Positions 23,666 to 36,942 are shown, counted from the stretch's first letter. The stretch: 64,000 nucleotides of DNA from Pogostemon cablin (GCA_023678885.1 CM042998.1:5211820-5275819); one strand, 5' to 3'. Numbers and translations are program-made. Notes: generated by a model from the sequence alone, not told the origin.

Positions 23666-23683
23666 TGGCACCGTTGCCGGGGA
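23666..23683 (+). other. Primer binding site, tRNA-Asp type
   Basis: TGGCACCGTTGCCGGGGA is complementary to the 3' end of plant tRNA-Asp (expected TGGCGCCGTTGCCGGGGA), with one mismatch, and starts two bases after the 5' LTR. Confidence 0.8.
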
Positions 23684-23884
23684 GGCAACGGTTGCTAGTG
23701 GTTTAACGAATGAGTATTTTGATTGGTCTTACTAGAGATATTTTTATTGCTTTTTATTATTTGTTTTGGAAAATTTTTTATCTCACTTTTTTATTTTGAT
23801 AGGTACTTGGAAACTACCTTGAGAGAAGAAGAAGAAGAGGGATCAAAGCCAAAAATAGCAAGTTTGAAGAGGAATTGTAGTAAG

Positions 23885-25162
23885 CCTTGAGAAGAGCATT
23901 TAAATGGAAGGTCGGAACAATACTTGAATGATATTTTTAGGAATCAAAGTACAAGGGTTCCAACTCAACAATCAAGAGGTTATATGAATGAGAGCAACTA
24001 TGGTTACAATTTCCAAATGAATCAAGATAGCTCTCAATACTACACTCAAGGAAGAAATGGAGAATGACAACAAGCTTACAATGCAAATACATTCCACCCT
24101 TATCAAGAATGTGCTTATTCTTCACCAAATCCCAACATCAATCCTCCGTTCCAAAATTACGCCTTATTGGACTTATATAGAATCCTCCGAGATAATTACC
24201 CCCGCTACGTTGGAATTGACAAGACAAATAAGGATGATGAATCAAGGTGCTTATGGTCAAGTCTTGTCTAGTTCAAGTTTGGAGGTGGTCAAAATGTGCA
24301 AAATGTGTCGATTCCTAGTTCTATGGAGCAAGAAGAGTGGAGGATTCCTAACTCTCAAGTAGGAGATGCTTATTTCATAGGAGTGAATGATTTCCAAGGA
24401 AATTTTTAAAATAACTATGAGGGAAGTTTTCATGGGAATTATCCATCTATTCAAGGATGGAAATTTGACAACCAAGAGGGAGGAGACTTGCAACAAGATA
24501 AGGAAGAAAAATCATCTATTGAAATCTTGATTGTGATGATGGAAGCAAGCCTTGAGGAGGACAAGAAAAGAGATGAAGCAAGAAATGAGGCAACTGAGAA
24601 GAGTTTTAAAGCCATAGAGCATCATGTAAGCCAAATTGTAAGTGCTTTGACCAATTTTCGACAAGTTAAAGAACTTGAAGAGGAGAGCAGAGTTGAAGAA
24701 GAGTTGGACAAAGAAGAGAATTTGGGAGATGAAGAATCAAATGAGGTACTTGAAGAGCCTATTGAGGCGAATGATGTTGATGAAGAGGAACAAAGTCGAA
24801 AAGCAAGTGATGATGACTTGAAGAGTGAAATGAGCATTTCTAAACCTTTAAACTCTTTAAGTTGCTTTGAATTTCATAATATTGTTTACATTGACTTTGT
24901 CGTACCCATTGATTCTTCTCATATTCCTAGAAGCAAAAGAGAACTCGAAGACATGTTGGGGATCTATTTGGTAAAGATGAATAAGTGGTGTTCAAGAATA
25001 GAGAGGGCAATGGAGTGTAAGCTCAAGAGAGTTGAATTTTTAAAGCCATGCTCGAAGGATACAACGGAGGCCGTCACTTGCCACAAGTGTCTATTAGAGG
25101 AAGAAGCACAACGGTTAAAATTCGATGGCAAGGACGAAAGATATCCATGGCCATTCCGATGA
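23885..25162 (+). pseudogene. Degenerate Gag-like coding region of the LARD-like element
   Basis: The first part (about 23930-24260) encodes, across frame breaks, a Gln/Asn/Tyr-rich stretch with QSRGYMNESNYGYNFQMNQD and SPNPNINPPFQNY. A continuous frame 24488-25162 (224 codons) is acidic with a long Glu/Lys-rich coiled-coil-like segment (residues about 17-115) and ends EEEAQRLKFDGKDERYPWPF. The Gln-rich part followed by an acidic linker fits the gag-to-protease linker of plant Ty3 elements, but no retroviral zinc knuckle or protease motif was seen. Function as a packaging protein is inference. Confidence 0.55.
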
Positions 25163-27238
25163 GTTCTCCATATCTCGTTCGGCTTGAAGACGTTAAACTT
25201 AGCACTAGATGGGAGGCAACCCATCATTATCTTTATTGCTTTATTTAGTGCTTTCAATAAGGATTGTGGATTTGATGTTGTTTTGCAATTTTTAGCATGT
25301 AGGTTGATTGTGCTTGTGAGGAAGATGCGTATTGAAGATACGAAGGGTGCTTGGTTTGAAGTGTGTTAGTTCGTCACACCACTGTTTGCAAACTTAACTC
25401 GAAACTCTTATTTCAATTTAAGTTTGGGGGGATATGGCGTGGTGTGACATACTTTGTCTTGAAGGCATATACTTTTCGTATTTTTGGGGCAATTTTAAAA
25501 TTTTCTCATGAGTTTTGGTTTGATTTTGGTCCGTTTGGTTGTGTTGAAGTTCATGTTAGTCTATATTTTTAGTGTAATTGTTGAGCTAATGGTTTTGATG
25601 AGTTGTTTAGCATAAATGAAGTGTAGTGGAAGCATGAATTGAGCCCGGAGATCATGTCGAGATTCGTTGTGCATTCAATCCGAAAGCCCATTCCAACCAT
25701 TTCCACTACCAAATGCCTTTCTAAGGGAGTTCACTTTACATCTCATCTCTTCTATTTGCTTAGCATAAATTGATTTTGATTTGGATTGATGTGATTAACA
25801 TGTTACTTCATTTGTTATGTTTTGGGAGATTTATTTTTGTAAGTTAGGATTTCCTTTTCAATCAAAGATGGAGATGTTGGTGAGCTTAATTGTCATAGAT
25901 GATATGAATGTGTGCTTCATTGTTTAATGATGGATGGTTTTGGTTTTGCATGTTATGTGCTTTTGTTTTGTTTCATTTTCTTTTATGTGTGGTCATTTTA
26001 TATTCTTGTATAGGGTTGATTTGGTGGTTTATTTTAGGATGTCGTGAGTCATTTTTGAATGTAAGTGATGACATGTTGTTGTGATGAGTGATGACAAGTT
26101 ATGATTAAGAATCTCTACACTTTCGAATTGTGACATGTTCTGTTTAACATGTTCAATTTTGAGATGAATGTGGTGTAATAAGTTCCTTAAGGTTCGAGCA
26201 TAAGCTTGTGAGCATTTGAGCCTCAACTGTGCATACATGGTTATTTCTTCATGAGTGCATCGATTAAGTTTGGTAAGCTAGAATTTGCTCAAGGACTATA
26301 GGAATGAGCCCGATTTGTGGAGATTAGTGAGATGATCTTAGGTCATCCTTGTCATTTATAGTCATTGCCATAAATTTTCCTACCATGAACATCATCCCTA
26401 GTCAACCACTTTGAGCCTATAAGTCTATTTCTTATGAATTTAGCACATTACAAGCCTTGATTGCCCACATGAGCCTTATATATGTATCATTTTGGGTGAG
26501 TGATTGAGAAGATGGTAACTAGAAAGGTTTGATAAGGAAGAAAAAGAAGAAAATGAAATGGTAAGTACGCAAGAAAAATGATAAAAAGAGCAAAAACAAG
26601 AAGGCACATGCATCCTTAAAATAAGAGAAGGAGCAAAGCAACAACAATATGCTCAAGTTCTTAAAAGTCCAAAGAAGGAAGCATGATTTATAAGAAGCTC
26701 AATCCAAGGAAAGTTGATGATTAATGCTTGTGATTACCAAAAAATAGAAAGGAAGAAAGAAAAGTGGAGAAGTTGAAGAAATTTGTCATCTCTTCGATTA
26801 GTTACACTTAATTAATCACTATTATCTATATTCTTCCTACCCTACCAAAGAGCCTATCATCACATCCTTAATGAAAGACCTTTTTGATCATTGATTGAAA
26901 CTTTGGCGGTTTGTAAATGTAGTCTACGAGCAAGCTTATAGCTAGTCGAGTCAATGAGTTGATGAGTGTTGATTTACCCCACTTTATAGAGTGTTGAGTG
27001 AAATTGATAACCTATATGAGGTTTGGACTTAAATGAGACTATATTACACTCTATTCTCTTTTAATTGAACTTGTTAATTCCCCATGTCATTAATTTAATG
27101 TTGTAGGATGACTTAGCATAGTTTGTAGTTATTATTACTATTGATGTGTTATTACTTATTTCGTTTAGTCTTTTCCTAGGTGAAAATCTCTATCCTCTTG
27201 GTTTATCATTTTCGTTGTTCGGGGACGCACAACACTTT

Positions 27239-27251
27239 AAGTTTGGGGGTG
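27239..27251 (+). other. Polypurine tract
   Basis: The tract AAGTTTGGGGGTG lies directly before the right LTR, preceded by the GTTCGGGGACGCACAAC module. This module is shared with the elements ending at 572 and 62211. Confidence 0.8.
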
Positions 27252-28762
27252 TGATGAGTGATATTTTCACCTAAATTTTAGTATCTTTTTATATGTGTTT
27301 TCATATTATTTTATCTGTATTTATGTGTATTTTGGTTGTGTTTTGTGTTTTTATAGAAATGTGTGATAATGAGTTTAAACATATGATTTTCAGGTAAAAA
27401 GAGATTCTAGACGCGAAAAGGAAGACGTAGGAAAAAATGGATCTTAATTCAGAGCTGAAACGAGGGAGAACGAGTCGAAACTAATTGTGAAAAATAGGGG
27501 ATGCACCAACTCGGCTGGCCGTGTTGCAGCACACGAGCCGTGTTGTGCAACACGGCCCTGTAAGCCTTGGTCGTTCTCCGTCATCCAAAATGCCTATACG
27601 GCCATTCTCTGGCTGTGTTGCAGCACACAAGCCGTGTTGCTACAGGATCAGAAAAATATCAGAATCCTTCTAGAAGCTTCTCAAGGGGGTATAAATACCC
27701 AATACTTCAATATTTGATCAGGTTTCGTGGGTTTGAGGCTACACACACATCACACACCATTTCCTCCATTTTACACCATCATCTTCATCCATATCATCTA
27801 CCTTCATTCCACCATCCCAATCCATCATCCAAGTAGATAGAGAAGCAAGGGGGAGTGGAGATTGCAAGAAGAGGAAGAGAAGCACCATTGAAACTATTTA
27901 AGGAAGTTTTAATTACAATTTTTGTAGACTTATTTGTAGTTCAATCATGTGTTTTGGAGATATAATTGTCTATGTTGTTTTATTTGAAACTATGAAAGAC
28001 TAATCTCCTTTGTGAGACTAGCAATATGAATTGTGTTGGATAATTTTGGGTATTTTTGCAATTGAATTTCTATGTTAATTGGATTTATGATTTTCTATCA
28101 TTGATTGTTAATTGATTGATTTGTATTGTTGATTTGTATGATTAATTGTCATGGACATGTGATTAGATTGATAAATCAATTATATGTTTAGGATAATTCA
28201 TTGAATCATTTCATCATACACTTCATGTGCATTATAAGTTTTAAAAAAATAGAGATATCCTTTAGGATTTAGAACTCTTTGATAGAACATTCGATTTGTT
28301 AGATAGAGAGGTCAATTAATCGTGTGAAGTGACTCTCTAATTGAACTTAGTACCTAGTTAAAATTGTTTGATTGAGAACCAACCTTAGAGCCTTTTTGAG
28401 ACCGTGTAAAGGATCTACATCCTATCCATCTCGAGAGGGAGTTTAGGTGGAATTCGTATTGGCCCTTAGTTATTAATCCATGACATATATGAATTTGTTG
28501 CATGATACCTAGATTTTCCATATTTTAAGTATTGCTAGTCTCATTCTCTATCTGCTTAGCTCATTCATCCATCTTCTGTTCATCTATCTCATTGTTTATC
28601 TTGTCATTTAATTGTTTAATTATCATTTCTTGATTAATCATACCCTTTATGATCATCTCTATAAAACTATGACAAACACGAGATCGCTTAAACTCTAGTA
28701 CCTTCCTTCCTGTGGTTCGATAAATTCTTTAATTAGTCATCCCGACTACAAATGGATAATCA
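27252..28762 (+). repeat. 3' LTR of the LARD-like element
   Basis: A 1511-bp LTR, colinear with 22162-23663, ending TAATCA and followed by the duplication TATAC. Its TATA box is at 27690-27697. Confidence 0.92.
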
Positions 28763-28785
28763 TATACACTATTCAATAAAAAGTT

Positions 28786-29040
28786 ATACTCCCTCCGTCC
28801 CATTTCAATGTTTACATATTTCTATTTTGGGTGTCCCATTTCAATATTTACGTTTTCATTTTTGGAATATGAGACCCACCTAAAATAATTAATATATCAC
28901 GATGGTTCTCACATCCAACAGTAATACACATACCCACTTTACATTAAATATTATATCTTTCCACCCACTATTTATTAAAATATTATATTCCTTAATCAAC
29001 ATGCAAAAAGTAAATGTAAACATTAAAACGGAACAGCGGG
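28786..29040. mobile_element. Stowaway-like MITE
   Basis: The left end TACTCCCTCCGTCCCATTTC and right end ATTAAAACGGAACAGCGGG are imperfect inverted copies. The interior is AT-rich and non-coding. Confidence 0.6.
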
Positions 29041-30001
29041 TGTACACATATGGATGCTAGTTTTTTTAATGAAAATCTTAGTGTGAAAAAAGTATACAAT
29101 TATTAAGAAACACATATACAAAATAGAATAACATGTATACAAAATAGAATAAAAAGTTACACACACATATGGGTGCACCTAATATCAACTCTTTTTATTT
29201 ACTTCTTGATTCTTAAAGTTTAAATTTCACTCCCTTAAAATCTAATCTTAAAATTTTATGGGTTAATTTTAGCGTATGACTAAATCCAACATAAGTGAGG
29301 CAATTTTAGGCAGATTTTGAATTTAAGTTAGATTAAATAAATCAATGAATAATTTCATTTCATATTTAGTTTAAGTTTGATTGGATAGATTTAAACTGTA
29401 TGTTATATAAAATATTAATTGATGTAAGAGAGGAAATGAAAGATGATAAAGTAATGAAGAAAAAATATTAATTGAGAATCAGTAATGTACGTTAGGGAGT
29501 GAGATAAGAATTTATAGAGTTTTTATGTGTATATAAGAGAGATTTATTTAGATTTTAGCAAAAATTTTATATGTCCACATTTTAACAATTACTCTTTGAA
29601 TGGTCGAAATTATGAAAAAATCATAATTGACTCTTTTATTATGTCGATTACAAAGTCACAAGTCAAACCATTTAAAAAACATTGTAAAAAGTGGCTCAAA
29701 TTTTATTCATTAATAATTACTCAATTAAAAACGACTCAATTATTATAAGTTACGGATAGTTGAAATTGAGTAAATAACAAAAGAGATGGACTATGGTACA
29801 ACAGGTGTACCAATTCAATTGATACTTGATTAAAATGGATATATAAGTAGAAGATTGTTCTGTTTATTGTAGTTGCAAGAAAGTGTTTTCTAACTTGATT
29901 CATTTACATGGTATTACTCCCTCCTCCATCCGCCCCACATTTTTTCACCGAGTAATTTAAAAAACTACACTTTTTGACCAGGGTAATTCAATCATTTTGA
30001 A
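29041..30001. other. AT-rich intergenic DNA with repeat fragments
   Basis: 29041-29195 carries pieces related to the TGCACCC-ended repeat (ATATGGGTGCACC near 29170). The rest has no gene. The 73-codon frame at 29527-29748 is AT-driven and featureless. Confidence 0.4.
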
Positions 30002-30220
30002 TACTCCCTCCGTCCCATAAAACACTTCAAGTTTACTGTTTTACATTGTTTAAGAATTTTTTTTATCAACTTTGTTGACTTTAGAGGGTATTGTAGTACT
30101 AATAAAAAAAGTATAAAGTAAGTAATGACAAATTAGAAATTAAAGTAACTATTGAGGTTGTCGGATAAAGTGATAATTTTTTTTTTGGTGTAAAGGATTT
30201 TGTGGGACCGAGGGAGTATA
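30002..30220. mobile_element. Stowaway-like MITE
   Basis: It begins TACTCCCTCCGTCCCATAAA and ends TTTGTGGGACCGAGGGAGTA, good inverted repeats flanked by TA. About 220 bp, non-coding, 190 bp upstream of the truncated MATE gene. Confidence 0.75.
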
Positions 30221-30407
30221 AACTGTCATGTTAGCAATTATAAACAATTTTGAAAATATGATGTATAGATGAGGTTAAATGTTTTAGAGTTTTTCAATCA
30301 AATCTAGATGACTAGAAGGTATAGGAGAACATTGTAATGGGACTGAAGGAATAGTAAATAGGGGATGTTTAGCTCTTGTGATTAACAAATACTTTATTGT
30401 AATCCAG

Positions 30408-33114
30408 CATGAATGTGGATGAATGGGAAACAATGGTGTTCATAGGAGTCAATGCTGCTATAAGGTGAAACCTACCTACCCTTGGCTGTGAATATTGATG
30501 ATATGCTGTACTTGTGTATTAGTGTTCGTGTCTCGAATGAGCTTGGCATGGGGCATCCAAGAGCAGCAAGATATTCAGTCTATGTGACGTTGCTTCAGTC
30601 CCTTGTGATAGGGATTCTATGCATGGTCGTTGTCCTCGCGACTAGAAACCACTTCTCTCGACTGTTTACAGACAGTGAAGACATGCAACGGGCGGTGGCT
30701 CGCCTCTCCCGCCTTCTCGGGATCACAATGCTTCTCAATAGCATTCAGCCAGTCATATCAGGCGCGGACACATGAATTAGTATTCCTTTGTATGGTGTTA
30801 GTATTGATGATTTGCGTGTGTATGCAGGTGTAGCCATAGGAGGTGGGTGGCAAGCCTTGGTAGTTTACATCAACTTGGCCTGTTACTACATTTTTGGTCT
30901 GCCCTTTGGTTATCTCCTCGGATATGTGGCTAATTTTGGAGTGGTGGTAAATATATGATCATCTTTTTATGGCTTAATTCTCATTCTATAACTACATATA
31001 TACCTCTGTTTAGGCCTCATATGTCCTTTAATTACAACTACATCTATCCCGGAAGAATTGACACATAAAAGTAGGTCAAGAAAATGCACCTTTTGGGTTA
31101 ATTTGGTATCTGTAGGCAATAAATAAAGCATAATGTATGTCATTTATGTTAGCAGAGGATGACATTTGTGAAGATGAAAAGTTATTTGTGTTGTGGTGAC
31201 GAGGGTTAATAAAGAAAGAAGATAAAATGTTAAATTCGACTTCCAAGTTAGGATTAACTAGAAAATACAACTTTATTATTAATCTTGATTCATACAATAT
31301 TCATAAACTTCTTAATCTTCTCTAACTCTTTAATTCATCAGGTATTTATAGAGAAAAAAAAAAGTGAAGAGACTTGATAAAAGAAAGTGACTTTCAAACT
31401 TTTAACATTAATGAGAGTTCAAAATTACTACATCAAACGTTGAACATACTTAGAACGGCTATAACTCCCTAAATACTTGGATTCTGATGGTCAATAATAT
31501 ATGGTTGGACAGATAAATGAGTTGGCTTTCCAAAGCCGGTGCATGAATCAGAGCTTTGTAAAGATAGTTATGACAGAAACACTAAACTGCGGCAGATTCA
31601 GCGAATTTGTCCCACATCATGAGGGTATTTCTATTTTAGGAAATTTGTCAACTTTTGAAGGATTAAAATGGAGCTTATATGAGACGGAGAGAGTATTCAA
31701 CGTCAGTTCTCTCCCCTGGTATATTTGTGTTGCCATAGGGTAGATTGTGGTGGGTGATCTAAATTTGAGGGGTGTAAACGAACAGAGACGTAATACATGC
31801 GATTATATATGTACATATACATACATGTTAATGTTGGCAGATTTGTGGTTGGTATGCCTTAATTGTGTGCTAAAAAAACATGGTGGTATGTTTGTTGTGG
31901 TAGGGTCTCTGGGGAGGAATGATTGCTGGAATAGGTTTGCAAACAATATTGTTGTTGCTGGTTATTTATAGAGTTAACTGGAATAAAGAGGTCAGTACAC
32001 TACTCCCCTTTATTTCAAATTTGAGCCATAGTATTGTATGTCCTACTTAATTATGAGTTTAAAGATAACATGAGTACTAGATTATTTCAAGATATTCAAC
32101 GACTGAATATACGTTTACTTTCGAACATAAATTAGTGGAAAATTTTGTTTGAAATTGTCTTATGTTTCATTGTCAGATATTATATTTTTATTAAAAAGGG
32201 AATAATATATTATTAAAAAGGGTGACTGAGATAATTTTATATTTTTATAATTAATTTTTTTTTAATAAAGATGTTATTACCTTTTCTAGTATCACTTTTC
32301 ACATTAATTCAACAATTTAAAGCTACATAAATAGTTTACAGCACCGTTATTACTTTTTCTTATAAAAGTTATTACTTTTTATTTATTTCACGTAAGTCAT
32401 TCCATATAACGATCTCACAAAATGTTTGCCTAATTAAAATGTTACTTTTCCATCTTATAAATTGATTTTGAAATAGCTCAATTCAACTAATGCATCTTTA
32501 ACTTGATTTGATTTCAATTTTTTTTTAATATTATGGAGTATTTTTTTTATCGTTCTCACGAATCCTTTTCTTAAAACCGTGCACACTAAACTGACTTTAT
32601 AGTAATAGTTGATACATCTGTTATCCCCAAATTGAATTTTATTATTATTATTTTTTAACATCCACACCAAAATAACATAGGAAATTAAGACTCATTAAAT
32701 TATATGGAAATTAAGACTCATTAAATTATATGAATTTCTTGTGCTATTTTAGTGTATCATCTTCAATATCATTGGTTATATGATTGATACACGTTAGAAA
32801 GAATAAAATCTAACAATAGCACATGATATAGGATTTATTTATATTTTACTTTTAAGGTAAAATTTTCTCCTTCTTCATACGCATCATATTTTCATAAGAG
32901 ATGTTGTATCAAAATAATACTGGAAATTCATACCGAATAATTGCTTATTTTATCAGTCACATAATTATGATATATTTTATGTTTGATAATGTCGTTTTAC
33001 TATAATATCCAGGTAGAAGAAACAAGTGAACGAATGCGGAAATGGGGAGGCCAAGATATATTGACTAGTAAATCAAAATTTGAGCAACTTCCCATGAAAA
33101 ATGGATACGTTTAA
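30408..33114 (+). pseudogene. 5'-truncated MATE efflux transporter paralogue
   Basis: A tandem relative of the gene at 3385-7298, lacking counterparts of exons 1 and 2 (about the first 300 residues). Remaining exons: 30408-30464, 30523-30761, 30828-30946, 31904-31990, 33013-33114. They encode VRVSNELGMGHPRAARYSVY, ARLSRLLGITMLLNSIQPVI, GGGWQALVVYINLACYYIFG, GLWGGMIAGIGLQT and ERMRKWGGQDI, ending at TAA 33112-33114 in one open frame. Exon 4 is 239 nt against 235 in the upstream copy, showing where that copy lost bases. The donor after exon 4 reads CAG/GCGCGG instead of GT, and the following intron would be only 66 bp. Read-through adds four residues and stops at TGA. Without the N-terminal bundle and with a damaged splice site it should not make a functional carrier. 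Confidence 0.85.
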
Positions 33115-33642
33115 ATGGTGCATGTCTTCAAGTACATATAATTATAAATTAATAATGTCCAATTCGATAATTTTGTATTAAGTCTCACTCCCTTGGACTA
33201 TTGACGTAGGATATGTGGTTAAACAAATTAGGGGTAGCTCCCGGGTGGAATCGAATTGTGTGAGATTATTTTACTCATTCTTAATTAACTAGAGTATTAT
33301 TTTTATTTGTTATAAGTAAAAATAATATCTTTGTTTATTAATATTACAATTTCTATTTATATTAAGAATGTTTTATAAAATATTTTATTTAAATGATTAT
33401 TACTTTACTTTTCATTAGTCATGTATCAACTTCTATTACATAACATGAAACTCATTTCTCACAACAAACAATTTAGAAAAATGAAAAAAAGTGTGTAGCA
33501 CCATGAGAGTGTAATCTCTAGTCCTTAATTGTTCAAAAAAGTTGTATTTATTAAAAAATACATTTACATTATTTAATAAAAAATTAATACGGAAATAAAT
33601 GCACGTACATTCGGTACACATGATATTAACTCTTATTTAGGT

Positions 33643-34030
33643 AAAGACTTGTGTGAGACCGTCCCATCTAATGGCTTACGTAAGACGAATAAAAAGTAAT
33701 AATTCAATAATAAAAAGTGATACTTAATTAATGAAAAGTAATAATGATATTTCATGAATAATTATAATATAAATATAAAGTCATACTCCCTACATCCCAT
33801 AACAACCTTCACGTTTATCGTGAGAGTTGTTTTTTTTGACAAACTTTATTGATTTTTTAATATTTTTAAGTAATAAATAAAATATAAAGTAATGTTATGA
33901 ATGCGAATAAGCATGAAATTAAAGTAACTTTTAATATTATTAGATTATTAAGTAATGCTTCTTTTTTTAGTGTGAAAATTATTGTGAAATAAATAAATGA
34001 GGAAAAAAATGTAAAAGTTGTCATGCTACG
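33643..34030. mobile_element. Two adjacent MITE-like repeats
   Basis: 33643-33780 is a copy of the AAGACTTGTGTGAGACCG repeat. 33785 to about 34030 begins TACTCCCTACATCCCATAAC and ends near TTGTCATGCTACGAAGC, a degenerate Stowaway-like element. Both are non-coding and lie in the convergent intergenic space between the truncated MATE gene and SPPL1. Confidence 0.5.
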
Positions 34031-34420
34031 AAGCAAAAGTAAACAAAAGACTAAACAAATGATAATTCCTCCTCATGAATTAGTATATCCCTTTCCGCCT
34101 TCCGGTGATTATCGGCCAAATGATTAATTTTGTGAAATGCACTCGCTAGTAATTCTTATCTCAAATAATTGCATGCATTTTTCCGGTGATTTATCAAAAC
34201 ACGTTTTCCTTTAATTCGCTGGTCAATAATTATTATTTTTAAAAAAAAAAACTAATTTTAAATGCATTTTTCTACAAGGTGAAAAAATTAATGAAAAACC
34301 TTGAATTTCTTTTATAGTCTAATCCATTAAAAGGAAAACGTTTTCTCCAAATATTGTATAAGATGAAACTGAGATTTTTACAAGTTCCAATTTCCTGTGC
34401 TTAAAGATTAAGCAATGAGG

Positions 34421-36942
34421 TCAAACTTCTGTAACATGGGTTTTTTCATTAATACTAGTTCCTTCCCAAAGCTCTGTAACCTCCTTATTTATCCACGAAA
34501 GAACCATCACCGGTCCCAGAGTACACGGTACCTGCATACGAGCACCAAAATATTAACACACAACATACCACTAATATGAATACGACAATGTTAAATCAAC
34601 AACTGCTGAAGATCACGCAAGTCATCATGGCGATTGTGTTCATGAGTTCGACTCACAAGTTACAGCATGTGCAAATTTTCTTAATCCCTATTGAGTGTTT
34701 CCTTTGGGGACATTACTTGGCTCACCAATTTCCGTTTGTCCAGATACATCATGGACATAGCTTAATGTTCCCACGCAAATGTAGTATGAGGAGTCATCTA
34801 TAGATCACTTAGTTGTGCCTACGGTGAGTTTTTCTGCTTCTACATATACCTCTCATATAGTAACACTCTTTTTTGTTGTACACTTTAAGTCATAACATGT
34901 GCAGATTTTATTATCTTATTGCTGAGGATACTAAGGAGAGGATATCTAGATATAGGGGGGTGTTTTATACAGATTAAATGTCATAATCTACACTTTTACG
35001 TTTCAGAAACAGATTTTAGTGCATCTGCTTAAAATAATCAACTAAAATCTTAAAGAGTTGCATCGAGTTGATTATGAAACTCTAATAATAACTCATAAAA
35101 AATATTATCAAACACTTTACATCAGCTTTTAGAATTTTCTACAAACCCTACTTATTTTTGCTATTAAACAATTTTTTTCTCCATCGCTATATTAAATCAT
35201 TTCTTCAACTGCACAAGTTTTCGCAAACACCCCCATAGCAAGATAGAATTCAAAGTTTTGAATTTGAACCCTAATAGAAGCTATTTAGCAAGTACTGGAA
35301 GAAATTCATCTCTGACTGCCACACTCTGGATGAAATATATAAAAACATCTTTAGACACATACCAGATACAGAAGTGCTGGCTGAGGTGAGCGAGTTAAAA
35401 TACCAGCTGCTAAGGCAGTAACCAGTCCAACTGCATACCCACAAAGGGCATGCCGAAAATATTTGAACCCCTTTGAAGGTTGCAAATCTGAGGCAATTGT
35501 AGAATCCCGACTTTTTCTATGGTCAAAACAGAGAACCAGAGCCAAGAGCATAGAGGGTATAGCCTGCAAGATCAATTTGCACAGTCACAGCTGTTCAGTT
35601 TAATGATAACCTAATTTCTATACAAAAACTTGATATGCACCAAAACAAAAACACTACTGCTCTTGCATCCGTGTCAATGAAATTCAGAAATCAGCCAGGT
35701 TATTACAGGATATTGTCTAGCAGTACACTAAATAGCTCTTAAGGATAAATCACTATCAAAAGATGTTGAATGACTAATTTGATCGAGCTACATTTAGCAA
35801 GTTTTAACTTCCAAATTGAACCAAAAAGCTTCTCTTTTTAACGCTTCAAGGTTTCAAGGAGCAGCACAAACTCAAAAATATCAACAGAGGGTGGAAAACT
35901 ACAACTTCACACATGCTTTCTACTCTCATACAATTGACCCGTTTGAAACAGAAACAGGGCATTCTTCATGTGCTGTGCTAATGATGTGACTGTTAAGGTT
36001 ATTAAAAAATGTAAATGCTGAGATGGGCAAGCGTATATTTTTCGAAACACAAGTGGGACAAACAAGAACAGGATACAATTCAAAGAGTTTATAAGACAGA
36101 ATAAATAGAATTTAACCACAAATATTTAAATCAACATGTCTTACCATGTCACCAAGACCAAGCATCATGTAATCAGAAACACCATTTCCAGGTATAGCAC
36201 GTCCAAACATATTCCTGGGGAAAACAATCTTCACAGGCAACTCAAGTTTTTTGGTTATTAACTGCAAACCTGGAAGGCTTAAACTATTAGCAACAGTGTG
36301 CACTGGATTAGATGCTTGTTGAGTTGCAACTGATACCATAACATTTGCCCCAAAAATAAATTCCGAGTAGAAGACCCAAAATATGTCATACACAAACAGA
36401 CAGAGGAGGAGCATTGCACATATCTTGATATTGGGTAGTCGAACATGGCTCACAAAAGCTATGCAAAGAGAGATACCCAACAGGTTGTTCAATATCCAGT
36501 GCCCCGATACAAGCCACATTACAACTAAAGCAATGCATAGTACCAACAGAAGGCTTTGGATTCGTGTAAATGACTTCGAACAACACCTTGATATATATGG
36601 ATCAGATAAACCAAATTGTGATTTAACATGAGCTATGTACGGCGATAGGCAGAAGTACAGAGCTGATGCTGAGGCAACTGCGGTGAAAGCAGTGAGGACT
36701 TGAGAGACGGAAGAAAACAAATAGAACATAAGAAGCAAACTACAAGAGCTCATTATTGGGATCATCAATGCCTGTGACCTATCTAAGGTAATGGAAGCTT
36801 CAGACATGTCTCGATTCCGCTCCATTTCCTTTCCATAATTTAGAGCTCTAGAAGCAGATGCATATGATACTGCTACAGCAGTGACCAAAAGAGTGACAGA
36901 AGATGGTTCGAGTAAATAAACTAGCTTCCAAAGGGGCTCCAT
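34421..36942 (-). CDS. SPPL1: Signal peptide peptidase-like 1 (SPPL1), intramembrane aspartyl protease
   Basis: A GxGD-type intramembrane aspartyl protease that cleaves type II membrane proteins or signal-peptide remnants within the bilayer of the endomembrane system. Three coding exons on the minus strand: 36145-36942, 35363-35563 and 34421-34531, all with GT-AG junctions in phase 0. Together they give 369 aa, close to Arabidopsis SPPL1 (about 372). The start is the ATG at 36942 (MEPLWKLVYLLEP), which matches the conserved N-terminus; an upstream in-frame ATG would add 25 non-conserved residues. Catalytic motifs are VYDIFW (Y185 D186), GLGD (G262-D265) and the PAL motif (P328-L330). HVRLPNIKICAMLL and the basic segment between TM segments are also family features. 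No frame breaks are seen. It is convergent with the truncated MATE gene. Physiological substrates of plant SPPL1 are not known from the sequence. Confidence 0.95.

Larger units (their letters stand above)
22162..28762 (+). mobile_element. Complete LARD-like LTR retrotransposon
   Basis: This 6601-bp element has LTRs at 22162-23663 and 27252-28762. It is flanked by the 5-bp duplication TATAC (22157-22161 and 28763-28767). Both LTRs begin TGATGAGTG and end TAATCA. The primer site (23666-23683) lies 2 bp after the left LTR, and the polypurine tract (27239-27251) lies just before the right LTR. The interior is 3588 bp and holds only a degenerate Gag-like segment, with no protease, reverse transcriptase or integrase. 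An internal string CACTAGATGGGAGGCAACCC (about 25204) resembles the post-coding module of plant Ty3 elements. It must have been mobilised by proteins from a related element. Confidence 0.92.

Noticed and set aside
24488..25162. Stand-alone host gene for an acidic coiled-coil protein
   Set aside because: It lies inside a complete LTR element between the primer site and polypurine tract and is best read as its Gag-like remnant.
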